Below, piece by piece: positions 52,898-61,577 of a stretch of 64,000 nt of DNA (positions are counted from its first letter, which is position 1; every line of letters starts with the position of its first letter). Position numbers and translations under genes: made by a program. The notes beneath the pieces are model-generated. The model did no database searches. It was not told the DNA's origin and was given only the letters and a program-made list of their open reading frames with translations. Location: contig WVSM01000011.1 in NCBI GenBank assembly GCA_015689645.1, positions 19,521 to 83,520 of the forward strand, given 5' to 3'. The stretch comes from Rhodobacterales bacterium HKCCE4037 (GTDB taxonomy: Bacteria > Pseudomonadota > Alphaproteobacteria > Rhodobacterales > Rhodobacteraceae).

Positions 52898-53926
52898 TCA
52901 GACCGCCTCTCCCTGCGGGATCTCCTTGGCATAGATGTCGGTCCAGAGCTCTTCCAGCGCCGGTTCCGGGCTTTCCTTGGAGAATTCGGCGGCCTCGTTG
53001 ACGATCTCCTTGATCTCCTTGTCGATGGCCTTGAGATCCTCCTCGGAGGCATGACCGCCGGTCAGAAGCATCTGGCGGATGTGTTCGATGGCATCGCGCT
53101 TCTCGCGCATTTCCTGCACTTCCTCGCGGGTCCGGTATTTCGCCGGGTCCGACATGGAGTGGCCGCGATAGCGGTAGGTCTTCACTTCGAGGATATATGG
53201 CCCCTTGCCCTCACGGCAGTGGGCGACGGCCTTTTCGCCGGCTTCCTTCACGGCCAGCACGTCCATCCCGTCGACGATCTCGCCGGGGATGCCGAAGGCT
53301 TCGCCGCGCACGTAGATGTCAGGCGAGGAGGTCGAGCGCTGCTGCGACGTGCCCATGGCGTACTGGTTGTTCTCGATCACGAAGATGACCGGCAGCTTCC
53401 ACAGCGCGGCCATGTTGAAGGTCTCGTAGACCTGGCCCTGGTTCGCGGCACCGTCGCCGAAATAGGTGAAGGTCACGCGCTTGTTGTCGAGATACTTGTC
53501 GGCGAAGGCGAGGCCAGCCCCCAGCGGCACCTGCGCGGCAACAATGCCGTGGCCGCCGTAGAAATGTTTCTCTTTCGAGAACATGTGCATCGAGCCGCCC
53601 TTGCCCTTGGAATAACCGCCCTCGCGGCCCGTGAGCTCGGCCATCACGCCCTTGGGATCCATCCCGCAGGCCAGCATGTGCCCGTGGTCACGGTAGGAGG
53701 TAATCCGCTTGTCGCCTTCCTCGGCGGCGGCCTCGAGGCCCACCACGACGGCTTCTTGCCCGATATAGAGGTGACAGAAGCCGCCGATCAGGCCCATGCC
53801 GTAAAGCTGGCCGGCCTTTTCCTCGAACCGGCGGATCAGAAGCATTTCGCGGTAATAGTCTTTCAGCTCATCGGCTGACACGTTTGGCTTGGAGTCCGCC
53901 TGGGCGGTGGCTTTTTTCGCGGCCAT
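52898..53926 (-). CDS. pdhA: Pyruvate dehydrogenase E1 alpha
   Basis: A 342-residue thiamine-diphosphate enzyme subunit. The ThDP motif runs from 'FGDGAANQGQVYETFNMAAL' to 'IENNQYAMGTSQ'; 'YRYRGHSMSDPAKYRTREEV' is the phosphorylation-loop region. It decarboxylates pyruvate and reductively acetylates lipoyl domains of PdhC and PdhB. First gene of the operon. The leader has GGGGAGGAG and, immediately upstream, a 26-bp palindrome likely to be the operator. Confidence 0.97.
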   Translation of the reverse strand: MAAKKATAQADSKPNVSADELKDYYREMLLIRRFEEKAGQLYGMGLIGGFCHLYIGQEAVVVGLEAAAEEGDKRITSYRDHGHMLACGMDPKGVMAELTGREGGYSKGKGGSMHMFSKEKHFYGGHGIVAAQVPLGAGLAFADKYLDNKRVTFTYFGDGAANQGQVYETFNMAALWKLPVIFVIENNQYAMGTSQQRSTSSPDIYVRGEAFGIPGEIVDGMDVLAVKEAGEKAVAHCREGKGPYILEVKTYRYRGHSMSDPAKYRTREEVQEMREKRDAIEHIRQMLLTGGHASEEDLKAIDKEIKEIVNEAAEFSKESPEPALEELWTDIYAKEIPQGEAV

Positions 53927-53951
53927 TCTTCGTTTCTCCTCCCCCGAAACG

Positions 53952-53977
53952 GGAATAGTTTAACGTTGAACTATTCC
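53952..53977 (-). promoter_or_regulatory. 26-bp near-perfect palindrome upstream of pdhA
   Basis: Arms GGAATAGTT (53952-53960) and AACTATTCC (53969-53977) are exact reverse complements around TAACGTTG, whose core AACGTT is itself palindromic; only one base pair of thirteen fails. It lies 26 bp before the pdhA ATG, just ahead of the ribosome-binding site. The symmetry and place point to an operator for a dimeric or tetrameric regulator of pyruvate dehydrogenase. Confidence 0.7.
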
Positions 53978-54099
53978 ATAACAGCTTTGTTCCGGGGAGT
54001 CTCCCGTCTATCTGACGCAGGGGCACAAATCTGCCATGCCGTCATGGAAAGGCTCGGAATAACAAGGGAGCGCTGCGGATGTCGCCGGTGCGTGGCGCG

Positions 54100-54393
54100 T
54101 CAGGGAAGGACCAGCTCGTCCGGCCGGACATAGCCAAGGACGCTGCGCACCCGCTCATCCAGCAGGTCGAGGTCGAGATAATCGTCCGATAGGCGGCGCG
54201 TCAGAATCTCCATCCGCGCCACCTGATCTTCAAGGCGCGCAAGCTCGTCCTGCAGCCGGTCACGCTCGGCCTCGACCTGCATGCGCTGGAACAGCCCGTA
54301 ATCCCCCTGCACGGCGGCAAAGGTGAAATAGGCTCCGATCAGGAACAGCAGGCCCGGCACGATAGCCCGGGTCAGCGATAGGGTGCGCAACAT
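54100..54393 (-). CDS. ftsB: Septum formation initiator FtsB/DivIC
   Basis: A 97-residue bitopic membrane protein: short cytosolic start, one helix ('AIVPGLLFLIGAYFTFAAV'), a coiled coil ('EAERDRLQDELARLEDQVAR') and a periplasmic end ('LDERVRSVLGYVRPDELVLP'). This is the FtsB plan, a divisome subunit joining FtsL and FtsQ. A position just upstream of pdhA is conserved in alphaproteobacteria. GAGG precedes the ATG. It is separated from pdhA by 173 bp with the palindrome. Confidence 0.9.
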   Translation of the reverse strand: MLRTLSLTRAIVPGLLFLIGAYFTFAAVQGDYGLFQRMQVEAERDRLQDELARLEDQVARMEILTRRLSDDYLDLDLLDERVRSVLGYVRPDELVLP

Positions 54394-54530
54394 GGCTCTG
54401 CCTCGAATGGCCCGGTCGGGCCGACGTGTCCGAACGCCTCTGACGGGCGCCTACTCGGCAGAATCGCATATTCGGAACGCTTTGTGAATCCCCCGTGGCG
54501 GATTGCGATTCGCGCCCTTACCCTGTTGCC

Positions 54531-56138
54531 ATGGAACCGCGCTCCGATTTGCCGACCCATGAGGTGACGAACCAGCCGCCCGCCCGTGGCGACCGCGACC
54601 TGTGGTCGAACGATCCCGTGCTGCGCACCCATGCCGCGGACGCCGATGCCGCGGCGCTCCGGCGGCAGGCGCAGGCGCTCGGGCGGGCGCAGATGGCAGA
54701 GGCCGCGCGCGACGCGAACCGACACGGCCCCGAACTGGTGCTGTTCGATGCAGGCGGACGGCGGCTCGACGAAGTGCGGTTTCACCCCGCCTACCACGCA
54801 TTCCTGCACCTCGGCCTCACGGGCGGCTATGCCTCTGGCCCGTGGCAGGGCGGCCGCCACTTGACCCATGCGGCGATGGTCTACCTGCACAGCCAGGTGG
54901 AGCCCGGCACCTGCTGCCCGATGACCATGACCTACGCCGCCGTCCCGGCCCTGCGCGGCACTGGAGGCCTCGGCGACACCTGGGCGCCGAAGCTGACCGC
55001 GGGCCACTACGACGCTGCCCTCAAACCGGTGACGCAGAAGGCCGGTGTGACCCTCGGCATGGCGATGACCGAGAAGCAGGGCGGCTCGGACGTGCGCGCC
55101 AACACCACCCGCGCCGAGAAGCTCGCCGACGGCTGGCGCCTGACCGGGCACAAGTGGTTCTGCTCGGCGCCCATGTCCGACGGGTTTCTGACGCTGGCGC
55201 AGGCGCCGGGCGGGCTGACCTGTTTCCTCGTCCCGCGCTGGCTGGAAAATGGACAGCGCAATGCGATCCACATCCTGCGGCTGAAGGACAAGCTCGGCAA
55301 TCGCGCCAATGCCTCGGCCGAGATCGAATATCACGGCGCGCTGGCCGAACAGGTGGGAGAGGAGGGGGACGGCATCCGCACCATCCTCACCATGGTCCAC
55401 CACACCCGCCTCGACACCGCCACCGCGCCCGCGGGGCTGATGCGCGCGGCGCTCGATCACGCGCATCACTGGACGGCCCATCGCAGCGCCTTCCAGCGTC
55501 GCCTGATCGATCAGCCGCTGATGCAAGCCGTCCTCGCCGACCTGGCGCTGGATTGGGAGGGTGCTGCCGCGCTCGCCTTCCGCGTCGCCCGCGCCTTCGA
55601 CGATCCCGGGCAGGCGGCCTTCTCGCGCATCTCCGTCGCGCTGGCGAAATTCCTCAACAACAAGCTGGCGGGCCGGGTGATCGGCGAGGCGATGGAGGTG
55701 ATGGGCGGCATGGGCTACGTCGAGGATTCGCCCCTGCCGCTGCTCTACCGCGAAGCACCGCTGAACGGCATCTGGGAAGGCTCGGGCAACGTCATCTGCC
55801 TCGACATCCTGCGCAGCCTCGCCCGCGACCCGGCCTGCGCCGACGCGCTCGATGCCGCGCTGGAGGCCCCGAGCGGGCAGTTGCCCGGCTACGACGCCGC
55901 CCTCACCAGCTACCGCAACACGTGGAAAACCCCGCCGACCGAGGCGCAGGCCCGCGCTTTCGCGACGCAAACCGCCACGCTCCTGACCGCCGCCACCCTG
56001 ATCGACGCCGCCCCGGCACCCGTGGCGGAGGCCTTCGTCGCAACCCGCCTCACCAATGGCCCGGGCCTCATCGCCGGTGCAAACCCGACGGCCAATCCGG
56101 CAGCCATGCTCGCCCGGCTCGGCCCGGCCACCGACTGA
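54531..56138 (+). CDS. AidB-like acyl-CoA dehydrogenase
   Basis: A 535-residue flavoprotein of the acyl-CoA dehydrogenase superfamily, AidB branch. 'LGMAMTEKQGGSDVRANTTR' and 'WRLTGHKWFCSAPMSDGFL' are FAD/substrate regions; 'EAMEVMGGMGYVEDSPLPLL' and 'LNGIWEGSGNVICLDILRSL' are near the catalytic Glu. The start at 54531 gives 'MEPRSDLPTHEVTNQPPARG', typical for AidB. In E. coli AidB belongs to the adaptive response to alkylation; the real substrate is unclear. No ribosome-binding site stands out. Confidence 0.9.
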   Translation: MEPRSDLPTHEVTNQPPARGDRDLWSNDPVLRTHAADADAAALRRQAQALGRAQMAEAARDANRHGPELVLFDAGGRRLDEVRFHPAYHAFLHLGLTGGYASGPWQGGRHLTHAAMVYLHSQVEPGTCCPMTMTYAAVPALRGTGGLGDTWAPKLTAGHYDAALKPVTQKAGVTLGMAMTEKQGGSDVRANTTRAEKLADGWRLTGHKWFCSAPMSDGFLTLAQAPGGLTCFLVPRWLENGQRNAIHILRLKDKLGNRANASAEIEYHGALAEQVGEEGDGIRTILTMVHHTRLDTATAPAGLMRAALDHAHHWTAHRSAFQRRLIDQPLMQAVLADLALDWEGAAALAFRVARAFDDPGQAAFSRISVALAKFLNNKLAGRVIGEAMEVMGGMGYVEDSPLPLLYREAPLNGIWEGSGNVICLDILRSLARDPACADALDAALEAPSGQLPGYDAALTSYRNTWKTPPTEAQARAFATQTATLLTAATLIDAAPAPVAEAFVATRLTNGPGLIAGANPTANPAAMLARLGPATD

Positions 56139-56153
56139 CGCGCGGACCCCGGG

Positions 56154-56236
56154 CTTTCATCTTGCCAGAAAACCTCCGGGGGAGTCGCCCCTGGGCGACG
56201 GGGGCAGCGCCCCCCAAATTTTCGTACGAAAATTTG
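56154..56236 (-). repeat. Two-hairpin terminator-like repeat, copy B, with 22-bp palindrome
   Basis: Read on the minus strand this repeats copy A: arms GGGGGC/GCCCCC (56200-56205, 56209-56214), GTCGCC/GGCGAC (56084 series: 56184-56189, 56194-56199), CCCCCGGAGG, TTTT and tail GCAAGATGAAAG. It follows fba on that strand and would end its transcript. Next to it lies an exact 22-bp palindrome (56215-56236), CAAATTTTCGT and its reverse complement. It sits between two convergent genes. Confidence 0.75.
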
Positions 56237-56276
56237 CACCCGGCGACCGCGCAAGCGGGCGCAATCCCCTGCAGGC

Positions 56277-57167
56277 TCAGGTGATCGACGCGCCGTAGAT
56301 CTCGTCGATGGTCCGCGCGATCGCCGCGTTGAACGCCGCGTCGTCCTGCTTGGCCGACAGCCCTTCGGTCAGGGCGCGGCTGAAGCTGGCGATCACGCCG
56401 TGGTTCCGGGCCAGGCGGGCATTCGCCTCCTCCCGCGAATACCCGCCCGACAGCGCCACGACGCGCATCACCTTCGGGTGGGCGACCAGCGGCGCGTAAT
56501 GATCCGCCGTCTCAGGCAGGGTCAGTTTCAGCATGATCTGGCGATCGCCCGGCACCTTGTCGAGCTCCGACAGGATCGCGTCGAGCAGCATCACCTCGGC
56601 CGCGGCCTTGTCGGGCGCATTGATCGAGACTTCCGGCTCGATGATCGGCACCATGCCGTGATCGAGCACCTGCGCGCCCACCGCGAATTGTTGCGCCACG
56701 TTGGCCGCGATCCCGCCGACATTGGCCTCTGCGATGACCGAGCGCGCCTTGGTGCCGAAAATCCCCTTCTCCGCCGCGCGGTCCAGCAGCGCGTCGAGGT
56801 CATGCATGGGCTTGAGCATCTGCACGCCGTCGGCGGCATCCTCCAGCCCCTTGTCGATCTTGAGGAACGGCACCACCTGCCGTTCCGCCCAGAGATATTC
56901 GGCAGAGGGGCGGCCTTCGATCTCGCGGTCCATGGTCTTTTCGAACAGGATCGCGCCGATCACCTTCCGGCCTGTGAAGGCGGGGGCCGTGGCGATCCGT
57001 GCGCGCATGGCGTGGATCAGGTCGAACATCTCGTCGTCCGAGGACCAGGCATCTTCCGGCACATCGTAGAGCCGCAGCGCCTTCGGGGTGGAGCCGCCCG
57101 ACTGGTCCAGCGCGGCAATGAAGCCCGCCCCCTGCTGCATCTGCTTGATCTGCTCTGCGCTTGCCAT
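56277..57167 (-). CDS. fba: Fructose-bisphosphate aldolase, class I
   Basis: A 296-residue class I aldolase. The Schiff-base lysine is Lys214 in 'IMLKLTLPETADHYAPL'; 'GFIAALDQSGGSTPKALRLY' and 'IIEPEVSINAPDK' are further signatures. It cleaves fructose-1,6-bisphosphate to triose phosphates without metal. GGGGAGG precedes the ATG. It is co-oriented with pgk and gap1, and a LacI-type palindrome lies 62 bp upstream. Confidence 0.96.
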   Translation of the reverse strand: MASAEQIKQMQQGAGFIAALDQSGGSTPKALRLYDVPEDAWSSDDEMFDLIHAMRARIATAPAFTGRKVIGAILFEKTMDREIEGRPSAEYLWAERQVVPFLKIDKGLEDAADGVQMLKPMHDLDALLDRAAEKGIFGTKARSVIAEANVGGIAANVAQQFAVGAQVLDHGMVPIIEPEVSINAPDKAAAEVMLLDAILSELDKVPGDRQIMLKLTLPETADHYAPLVAHPKVMRVVALSGGYSREEANARLARNHGVIASFSRALTEGLSAKQDDAAFNAAIARTIDEIYGASIT

Positions 57168-57228
57168 CGTGGCCTCCCCGAGTGTCCGTTGCGCCCTGAG
57201 TAAGGGCTGCGGCGGAGGCTCACAATGA

Positions 57229-57242
57229 TGGTTGCGCTATCA
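57229..57242 (-). promoter_or_regulatory. LacI-type palindrome upstream of fba
   Basis: The 14-mer TGGTTGCGCTATCA matches the idealised palindrome TGTTAGCGCTAACA at 11 of 14 positions, with the central GCGCTA intact. It lies 62 bp before the fba start, inside the short pgk-fba gap. Similar sites precede gap1 and gap2. Confidence 0.5.
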
Positions 57243-57252
57243 GCGCCTGTGG

Positions 57253-58425
57253 TCAGCCGCCGAGCGCCGCGACACCGGGCAGGGTCTTGCCTTCCATCCA
57301 TTCGAGGAACGCACCCCCGGCGGTGGAGACATAGGTGAAATCATCGGCCACGCCCGCATGGTTCAGCGCCGCGACCGTATCGCCGCCGCCCGCGACCGAA
57401 ACCAGGTTGCCCGCTTTCGTGGCCTTGGCCGCCGCCTGCGCTGCCGCGACGGTCGCCGCGTCGAATGGCTCGATCTCGAAGGCGCCGAGCGGCCCGTTCC
57501 AGACCAGCGTCTTCACCCGCTCCAGCACCTGCACGATATGCGCCACGCTGTCGGGCCCGGCATCGAGGATCATCGCGTCCCCCGGTACATCTTCGGCCTT
57601 CACCACTTCTGAGGCCGCGCCCGCCTTGAACTCCCGCGCGATCACCACGTCGCGGGGCAGCAGGATCTCGCAGCCCTGCGCGGCGGCTTTCTTCGCGATC
57701 TCCCGGGCGGTTTCGGCAAGGTCATGCTCGCAAAGCGATTTGCCCACGTCCACGCCCTGCGCGGCAAGGAAGGTATTCGCCATGCCGCCGCCGATCACCA
57801 GCACGTCCACCTTCTCGACGAGGTTGCGCAGCAGGTCGAGCTTGGTCGAGACCTTCGCCCCGCCCACCAGCGCCATGACCGGCCGTTCCGGTGCGCCGAG
57901 CGCCTTTTCCAGCGCGCCGAGCTCTTCCGCCATCAGCCGCCCCGCGCAATTCGGCAGCAGCTTCGCCACGCCCTCGGTCGAGGCATGGGCGCGGTGGGCG
58001 GCCGAGAAGGCGTCGTTGCAATAGATGTCACCCAGCGAGGCGAGGAATTGCGCCATCTTGGGATCGTTGGCCTCCTCCATCGGCGAAAAGCGGGTGTTCT
58101 CGACCAGCACCGGGCCTTCGGCGGCTTCAAGCGCCGCGCGGTCGGGACGTTCAATGAAGGTGACGGATTGGCCAAGCGCCGCTTCCAGCGCGGGCAGGGT
58201 CACGCGCAGGCTCATCTCCGGCACCACCTTGCCCTTGGGCCGTCCGAAATGGGCCAGCATCACCGGCGTGCCACCGGCGGCGAGGATGTCGCGGATCGTC
58301 GGCACGATCCGTTCGATCCGGGTCGCGTCGGTGACCTTGCCGTCCTCCACGGGCACGTTGATGTCCACGCGGGTCAGCACGATCTTTCCCGCAAGATCCA
58401 TGTCGTCGAGGGTTTTCCAGGTCAT
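57253..58425 (-). CDS. pgk: Phosphoglycerate kinase
   Basis: A 390-residue two-lobed kinase that makes ATP from 1,3-bisphosphoglycerate. Start '[20 protein letters not shown]' contains the signature; '[11 protein letters not shown]', '[19 protein letters not shown]', '[20 protein letters not shown]' and '[17 protein letters not shown]' are the sugar- and nucleotide-binding regions. Normal length. It lies between gap1 and fba in the same direction. The 176-bp gap to gap1 holds repeat copy C; no LacI-type site was found there. Confidence 0.97.
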   Translation of the reverse strand: MTWKTLDDMDLAGKIVLTRVDINVPVEDGKVTDATRIERIVPTIRDILAAGGTPVMLAHFGRPKGKVVPEMSLRVTLPALEAALGQSVTFIERPDRAALEAAEGPVLVENTRFSPMEEANDPKMAQFLASLGDIYCNDAFSAAHRAHASTEGVAKLLPNCAGRLMAEELGALEKALGAPERPVMALVGGAKVSTKLDLLRNLVEKVDVLVIGGGMANTFLAAQGVDVGKSLCEHDLAETAREIAKKAAAQGCEILLPRDVVIAREFKAGAASEVVKAEDVPGDAMILDAGPDSVAHIVQVLERVKTLVWNGPLGAFEIEPFDAATVAAAQAAAKATKAGNLVSVAGGGDTVAALNHAGVADDFTYVSTAGGAFLEWMEGKTLPGVAALGG

Positions 58426-58488
58426 GTCGCGCGCTCCGGTTCGTGAGGGTCTGCTCAGGTTTGACCGTCCGCCAGAAGAGATTCAATG

Positions 58489-58521
58489 CCTCCGGCGGAG
58501 GTTTTTCCTGCAAGATGAAAG
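58489..58521 (+). repeat. Short terminator-like repeat, copy C
   Basis: CCTCC-GGC-GGAGG (58489-58501) is followed by TTTTT and CCTGCAAGATGAAAG, the shared tail of the family. It lacks the two GC-rich hairpins of copies A and B. Its T-run faces the plus strand, where no gene ends, so it seems out of register with the gap1-pgk direction. Confidence 0.6.
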
Positions 58522-58601
58522 AGGCGGTGCGAGCGGTGCCGAATGTTCGGCGGGGCGGGCGCGCGCGCAATTTTAGACAAATGCGCGCGGCCCCTCGTCG
58601 A

Positions 58602-59603
58602 TCAGATCAGCTTGCCCATGGCGACGGCGGTGTCGCTCATCCGGTTCGAGAAGCCCCATTCGTTGTCGTACCAGCTCAGGATGCGGACCATGTTGCCGTC
58701 GAGCACCTTGGTCTGGTCGAGGTGGAAGACCGAGGAATGCGGATCGTGGTTGAAGTCGCTGCTGACCAGCGGCTCATCGGTATAGCCGAGGATGCCCTTC
58801 AGCGGCCCTTCGGCGGCGGCGATGATGGCTGCGTTGACCTCGTCCACCGTCGTGGCCTTGGACGCTTCGAAGGTCAGGTCCACGACCGAGACGTTCGGGG
58901 TCGGCACCCGGATCGCCACGCCGTCAAGCTTGCCGTTGAGTTCCGGCAGGACGAGGCCCACGGCTTTCGCAGCACCGGTGGAGGTGGGGATCATCGACAG
59001 CGCCGCCGCGCGGGCGCGGTAGAGGTCCTTGTGCATCGTATCCAGCGTCGGCTGGTCGCCGGTGTAGCTGTGGATCGTCGTCATGAAGCCCTTGGTGATA
59101 CCGATCGCGTCGTTCAGCACCTTGGCCACCGGCGAGAGGCAATTGGTGGTGCAGGACGCGTTCGAGACGACGATATCCTCCGAGGTCAGACTGTCATGGT
59201 TCACGCCGTATACGATTGTCTTGTCGGCATCCTTGCCGGGCGCCGAGATCAGCACGCGGGACGAGCCGTTTTCCAGATGGGCCTGGCAGGCCTCTTTCGA
59301 GGTGAAGATACCGGTGCATTCCAGCACCACGTCCACGTCGCTCCACGGCAGGTCGGCGGGATTGCGGATCGCGGTGACTTCCATCGGGCCACGGCCCACG
59401 TCGATGGTGGTCTCGGTCGTGGTGACCTTGGCGGGAAAGCGGCCATGCACGCTGTCGTAGCGCAGGAGATGGGCATTGGTTTCCACCGGGCCGAGGTCGT
59501 TGATCGCGACCACCTCGATATCCGTCCGGCCGGATTCGATGATCGCGCGCAGTACGTTGCGGCCGATGCGGCCAAATCCGTTGATGGCGACTTTGACAGC
59601 CAT
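58602..59603 (-). CDS. gap: Glyceraldehyde-3-phosphate dehydrogenase 1
   Basis: A 333-residue GAPDH. Rossmann start '[20 protein letters not shown]', catalytic Cys151 in '[17 protein letters not shown]', His in '[11 protein letters not shown]'. Asp36 in '[14 protein letters not shown]' is the residue that selects NAD over NADP, so this copy should be the glycolytic NAD enzyme. GGAGGAGAG precedes the ATG. It heads the gap-pgk-fba order, with a palindrome 50 bp upstream. Confidence 0.97.
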   Translation of the reverse strand: MAVKVAINGFGRIGRNVLRAIIESGRTDIEVVAINDLGPVETNAHLLRYDSVHGRFPAKVTTTETTIDVGRGPMEVTAIRNPADLPWSDVDVVLECTGIFTSKEACQAHLENGSSRVLISAPGKDADKTIVYGVNHDSLTSEDIVVSNASCTTNCLSPVAKVLNDAIGITKGFMTTIHSYTGDQPTLDTMHKDLYRARAAALSMIPTSTGAAKAVGLVLPELNGKLDGVAIRVPTPNVSVVDLTFEASKATTVDEVNAAIIAAAEGPLKGILGYTDEPLVSSDFNHDPHSSVFHLDQTKVLDGNMVRILSWYDNEWGFSNRMSDTAVAMGKLI

Positions 59604-59652
59604 GGGTGTCTCTCCTCCGGTTCGGTGTCGGGCAGGGCGGCACCTGCCGATT

Positions 59653-59666
59653 TGTTAGCGGTAACA
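59653..59666 (-). promoter_or_regulatory. LacI-type palindrome upstream of gap1
   Basis: TGTTAGCGGTAACA has exact 5-bp arms TGTTA/TAACA around GCGG. It lies 50 bp upstream of the gap1 start. Central CG and this length are typical of LacI-family operators; the CceR regulator of Rhodobacter central carbon metabolism is a candidate, from memory and unverified. Confidence 0.6.
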
Positions 59667-59704
59667 GATGTTGCATACCCCGCGGCGCGGGACTTGGAAA
59701 GGGC

Positions 59705-60340
59705 TCAGTCCCACGGCGCCGGGGAACAGGCGGTCGGCGGGGCATCGGGGTGACCGGCCTCCGCGATCCGGTCGAGGTCGATGCCGGAACCCGCGTCACG
59801 CTGCGCCCGCAGACGGGCCAGCACCGGGTCGTCCTCCGCAAGGGCGGTGCCGCAGACGTGCCCGATGCGCTCGTAATCGTCCAGCGTCGCGGCGCGCCCC
59901 AGCCCGGCCGCGCGCAGGGCCGGGCCGGGCCGATAGACCGACATTTCCCCGTCTGCCGCGAAGCGGACGGTCAGCACCGCGCCCATCTCCTCGGGGTGAT
60001 CCACGATCAACCGCGCCTGGAAGGCCTGCCCGGTGGCCCACTCGATCCAGTCGGCGGCGATTTCGACCACGTCCGCCCCCTCGCGGTGGCGCGGGATGCC
60101 ACCGGCCGTGATGCCGCTCGCGCCGTAGCCGACCGTTCCGGTCCAGGCAATCACCTCGAACTCTTCCGGCACAAGGTCGGCCTCGTTGAAGCGCAACGCG
60201 TAGATCACCGGCCAGTTGCGCGGGGCGCCGGTGTCGTACAGCAGCGACCGGGTGCTGTCGAACAGCCGGAGCCCGACCAACGAGACCCCGACCCACAGCA
60301 CGCCCCCAGCCAGAAGCGCGGCCGCCAGCCTCAGCGCCAA
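59705..60340 (-). CDS. Membrane-anchored protein of unknown function near gap
   Basis: A 211-residue protein with an N-terminal anchor ('ALRLAAALLAGGVLWVGVSL') and a soluble domain ('YDTGAPRNWPVIYALRFNEA', 'AWTGTVGYGASGITAGGIPR', 'ADGEMSVYRPGPALRAAGLG'). No family recognised. The start appears to be TTG 60340, overlapping the end of the small membrane gene by ten bases; a later GTG is possible. It lies 101 bp before gap1 in the same direction. Confidence 0.65.
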   Translation of the reverse strand: MALRLAAALLAGGVLWVGVSLVGLRLFDSTRSLLYDTGAPRNWPVIYALRFNEADLVPEEFEVIAWTGTVGYGASGITAGGIPRHREGADVVEIAADWIEWATGQAFQARLIVDHPEEMGAVLTVRFAADGEMSVYRPGPALRAAGLGRAATLDDYERIGHVCGTALAEDDPVLARLRAQRDAGSGIDLDRIAEAGHPDAPPTACSPAPWD

Positions 60341-60474
60341 AATGCCATCCAGCGCAACAGTTCGGCGAACTTGCGCGCCAGGAACAGCGAATTGGTCCAG
60401 TCGAACATGACCGCGTCAACCGCCAGGCAGGCGGCCAGCACGATCCCGATCCAGATGGCAAGTGCGTTGGTCAT
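60331..60474 (-). CDS. 47-residue membrane protein upstream of gap1
   Basis: A short gene easily missed: ATG at 60474-60472, stop TGA at 60333-60331. The peptide starts 'MTNALAIWIGIVLAACLAVD', has one hydrophobic helix, then 'SLFLARKFAELLRWMAFWR'. Small proteins ending in a similar W-x-AFWR motif occur beside gap in other Rhodobacteraceae and are sometimes misannotated as GAPDH; this is from memory. It overlaps the start of the next gene, supporting real translation. Confidence 0.65.
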   Translation of the reverse strand: MTNALAIWIGIVLAACLAVDAVMFDWTNSLFLARKFAELLRWMAFWR

Positions 60475-60513
60475 TGCGAAGGGTTCTGGCACGACGCGGG
60501 GGCGCGAGAAAGG

Positions 60514-60999
60514 TCATTTCTTCGCGCCGGCCTGCACCTCCTTGATATCGGCATGGTCGACCAGGGCCCAGGGCTGGCCCGCGTTGCGGTAGAGGCGCTT
60601 GCCCTGCCGGGGGTAATCTCCGACGTCATGGGCAAGGCGCTGCCCCATCACGAGGATGCGCAAGGTGTCGGACCCGCTGTTCATGATCGTATGGGCCAGA
60701 CCGCCCGCGCGGTAGCCGATGAAATCGCCGGGGCCGATCGGGTGGTCGTCGTCGCCGATGGTGGCGGTGCCGGTGCCCGACAGGATGTAGACGGCCTCGT
60801 CCTCGTAGTGATGCACGTGGTATTCGGTGGTCTCGTGGCCCGGGGCGACCTCGATCAGGTGAATGCCGAGCCCCGTTAGCCCCGTCGCATCGCCGAGCGA
60901 CTTGTTGATCCGTTGCGCATTGGGGTTGCGGAAATGGACCTTGGCGAGGCCCTCCATCGCGTCGATTTCGGCGGCTGTGATCAGGTAGGTGTCAGGCAT
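60514..60999 (-). CDS. Cupin-domain protein
   Basis: A 161-residue single-domain cupin. Motif 1 is 'EYHVHHYEDEAVYILSGTG' (His, His, Glu metal ligands) and motif 2 'PGDFIGYRAGGLAHTIMNSG' with the last His. 'IGLIEVAPG'-type strand precedes it. Such proteins bind a metal and act as sugar or small-molecule enzymes or sensors; the substrate is unknown. GGAGG lies before the 60999 start. It may be cotranscribed with the small membrane gene 39 bp downstream. Confidence 0.88.
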   Translation of the reverse strand: MPDTYLITAAEIDAMEGLAKVHFRNPNAQRINKSLGDATGLTGLGIHLIEVAPGHETTEYHVHHYEDEAVYILSGTGTATIGDDDHPIGPGDFIGYRAGGLAHTIMNSGSDTLRILVMGQRLAHDVGDYPRQGKRLYRNAGQPWALVDHADIKEVQAGAKK

Positions 61000-61189
61000 T
61001 GCGTCCTCCGGGATTTGGTTGGGCGCAGGATGCGCGCCGCCGACCAGCAGGTAAAGCGCCGCTCGTCCGGTCCGCCCCTTCCGTTCGACGCGGGATCGGG
61101 CAAGGATGGCACGACGCACAATGAAGGGCACGAATGCCTGGATGACTTGCATACCGACCCCGCGGCCGGGGCAGCGAAAGGGAAAAGCC

Positions 61190-61573
61190 ATGCTGATAGG
61201 ACGCTGCGATTGCGGACAGGTCCGCTTCACCGTTGAAGACACCCGACCCGAGGTGACGATGTGCCACTGCGGTCAGTGCCGCCGGACCAGCGGGCATCAC
61301 TGGGCTTCGACCCACGCGCCCTTCGACAAGCTCACCTTCCAGTCCGACGCAGGCCTCAAATGGTACGAATCCTCGGACTGGGCGAAGCGCGGCTTCTGCG
61401 GCAATTGCGGCTCAAGCCTGTTCTACCGGATGAACGACGAAGACGGCATCGGCATCGCGGCGGGCTGCCTCGACGGGCCCACCGGCATGACGGTGAGCAA
61501 GCACATCTTCGTGGCCCACAAGGGCGATTACTACGAGATCGGCGACGGCAAACCCCAGATCGAGACCTACTGA
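61190..61573 (+). CDS. GFA-family zinc enzyme (CENP-V/GFA)
   Basis: A 127-residue protein of the GFA/CENP-V domain family, named after glutathione-dependent formaldehyde-activating enzyme. Zinc ligands are 'GRCDCGQVRF', 'TMCHCGQCRRTSGHHW' and 'GFCGNCGSSLFYR'. Many members are orphan; substrate unknown. The gene is on the plus strand amid minus-strand glycolytic genes and ends four bases before the gap2 stop on the other strand. Confidence 0.9.
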   Translation: MLIGRCDCGQVRFTVEDTRPEVTMCHCGQCRRTSGHHWASTHAPFDKLTFQSDAGLKWYESSDWAKRGFCGNCGSSLFYRMNDEDGIGIAAGCLDGPTGMTVSKHIFVAHKGDYYEIGDGKPQIETY

Positions 61574-61577
61574 CGCC

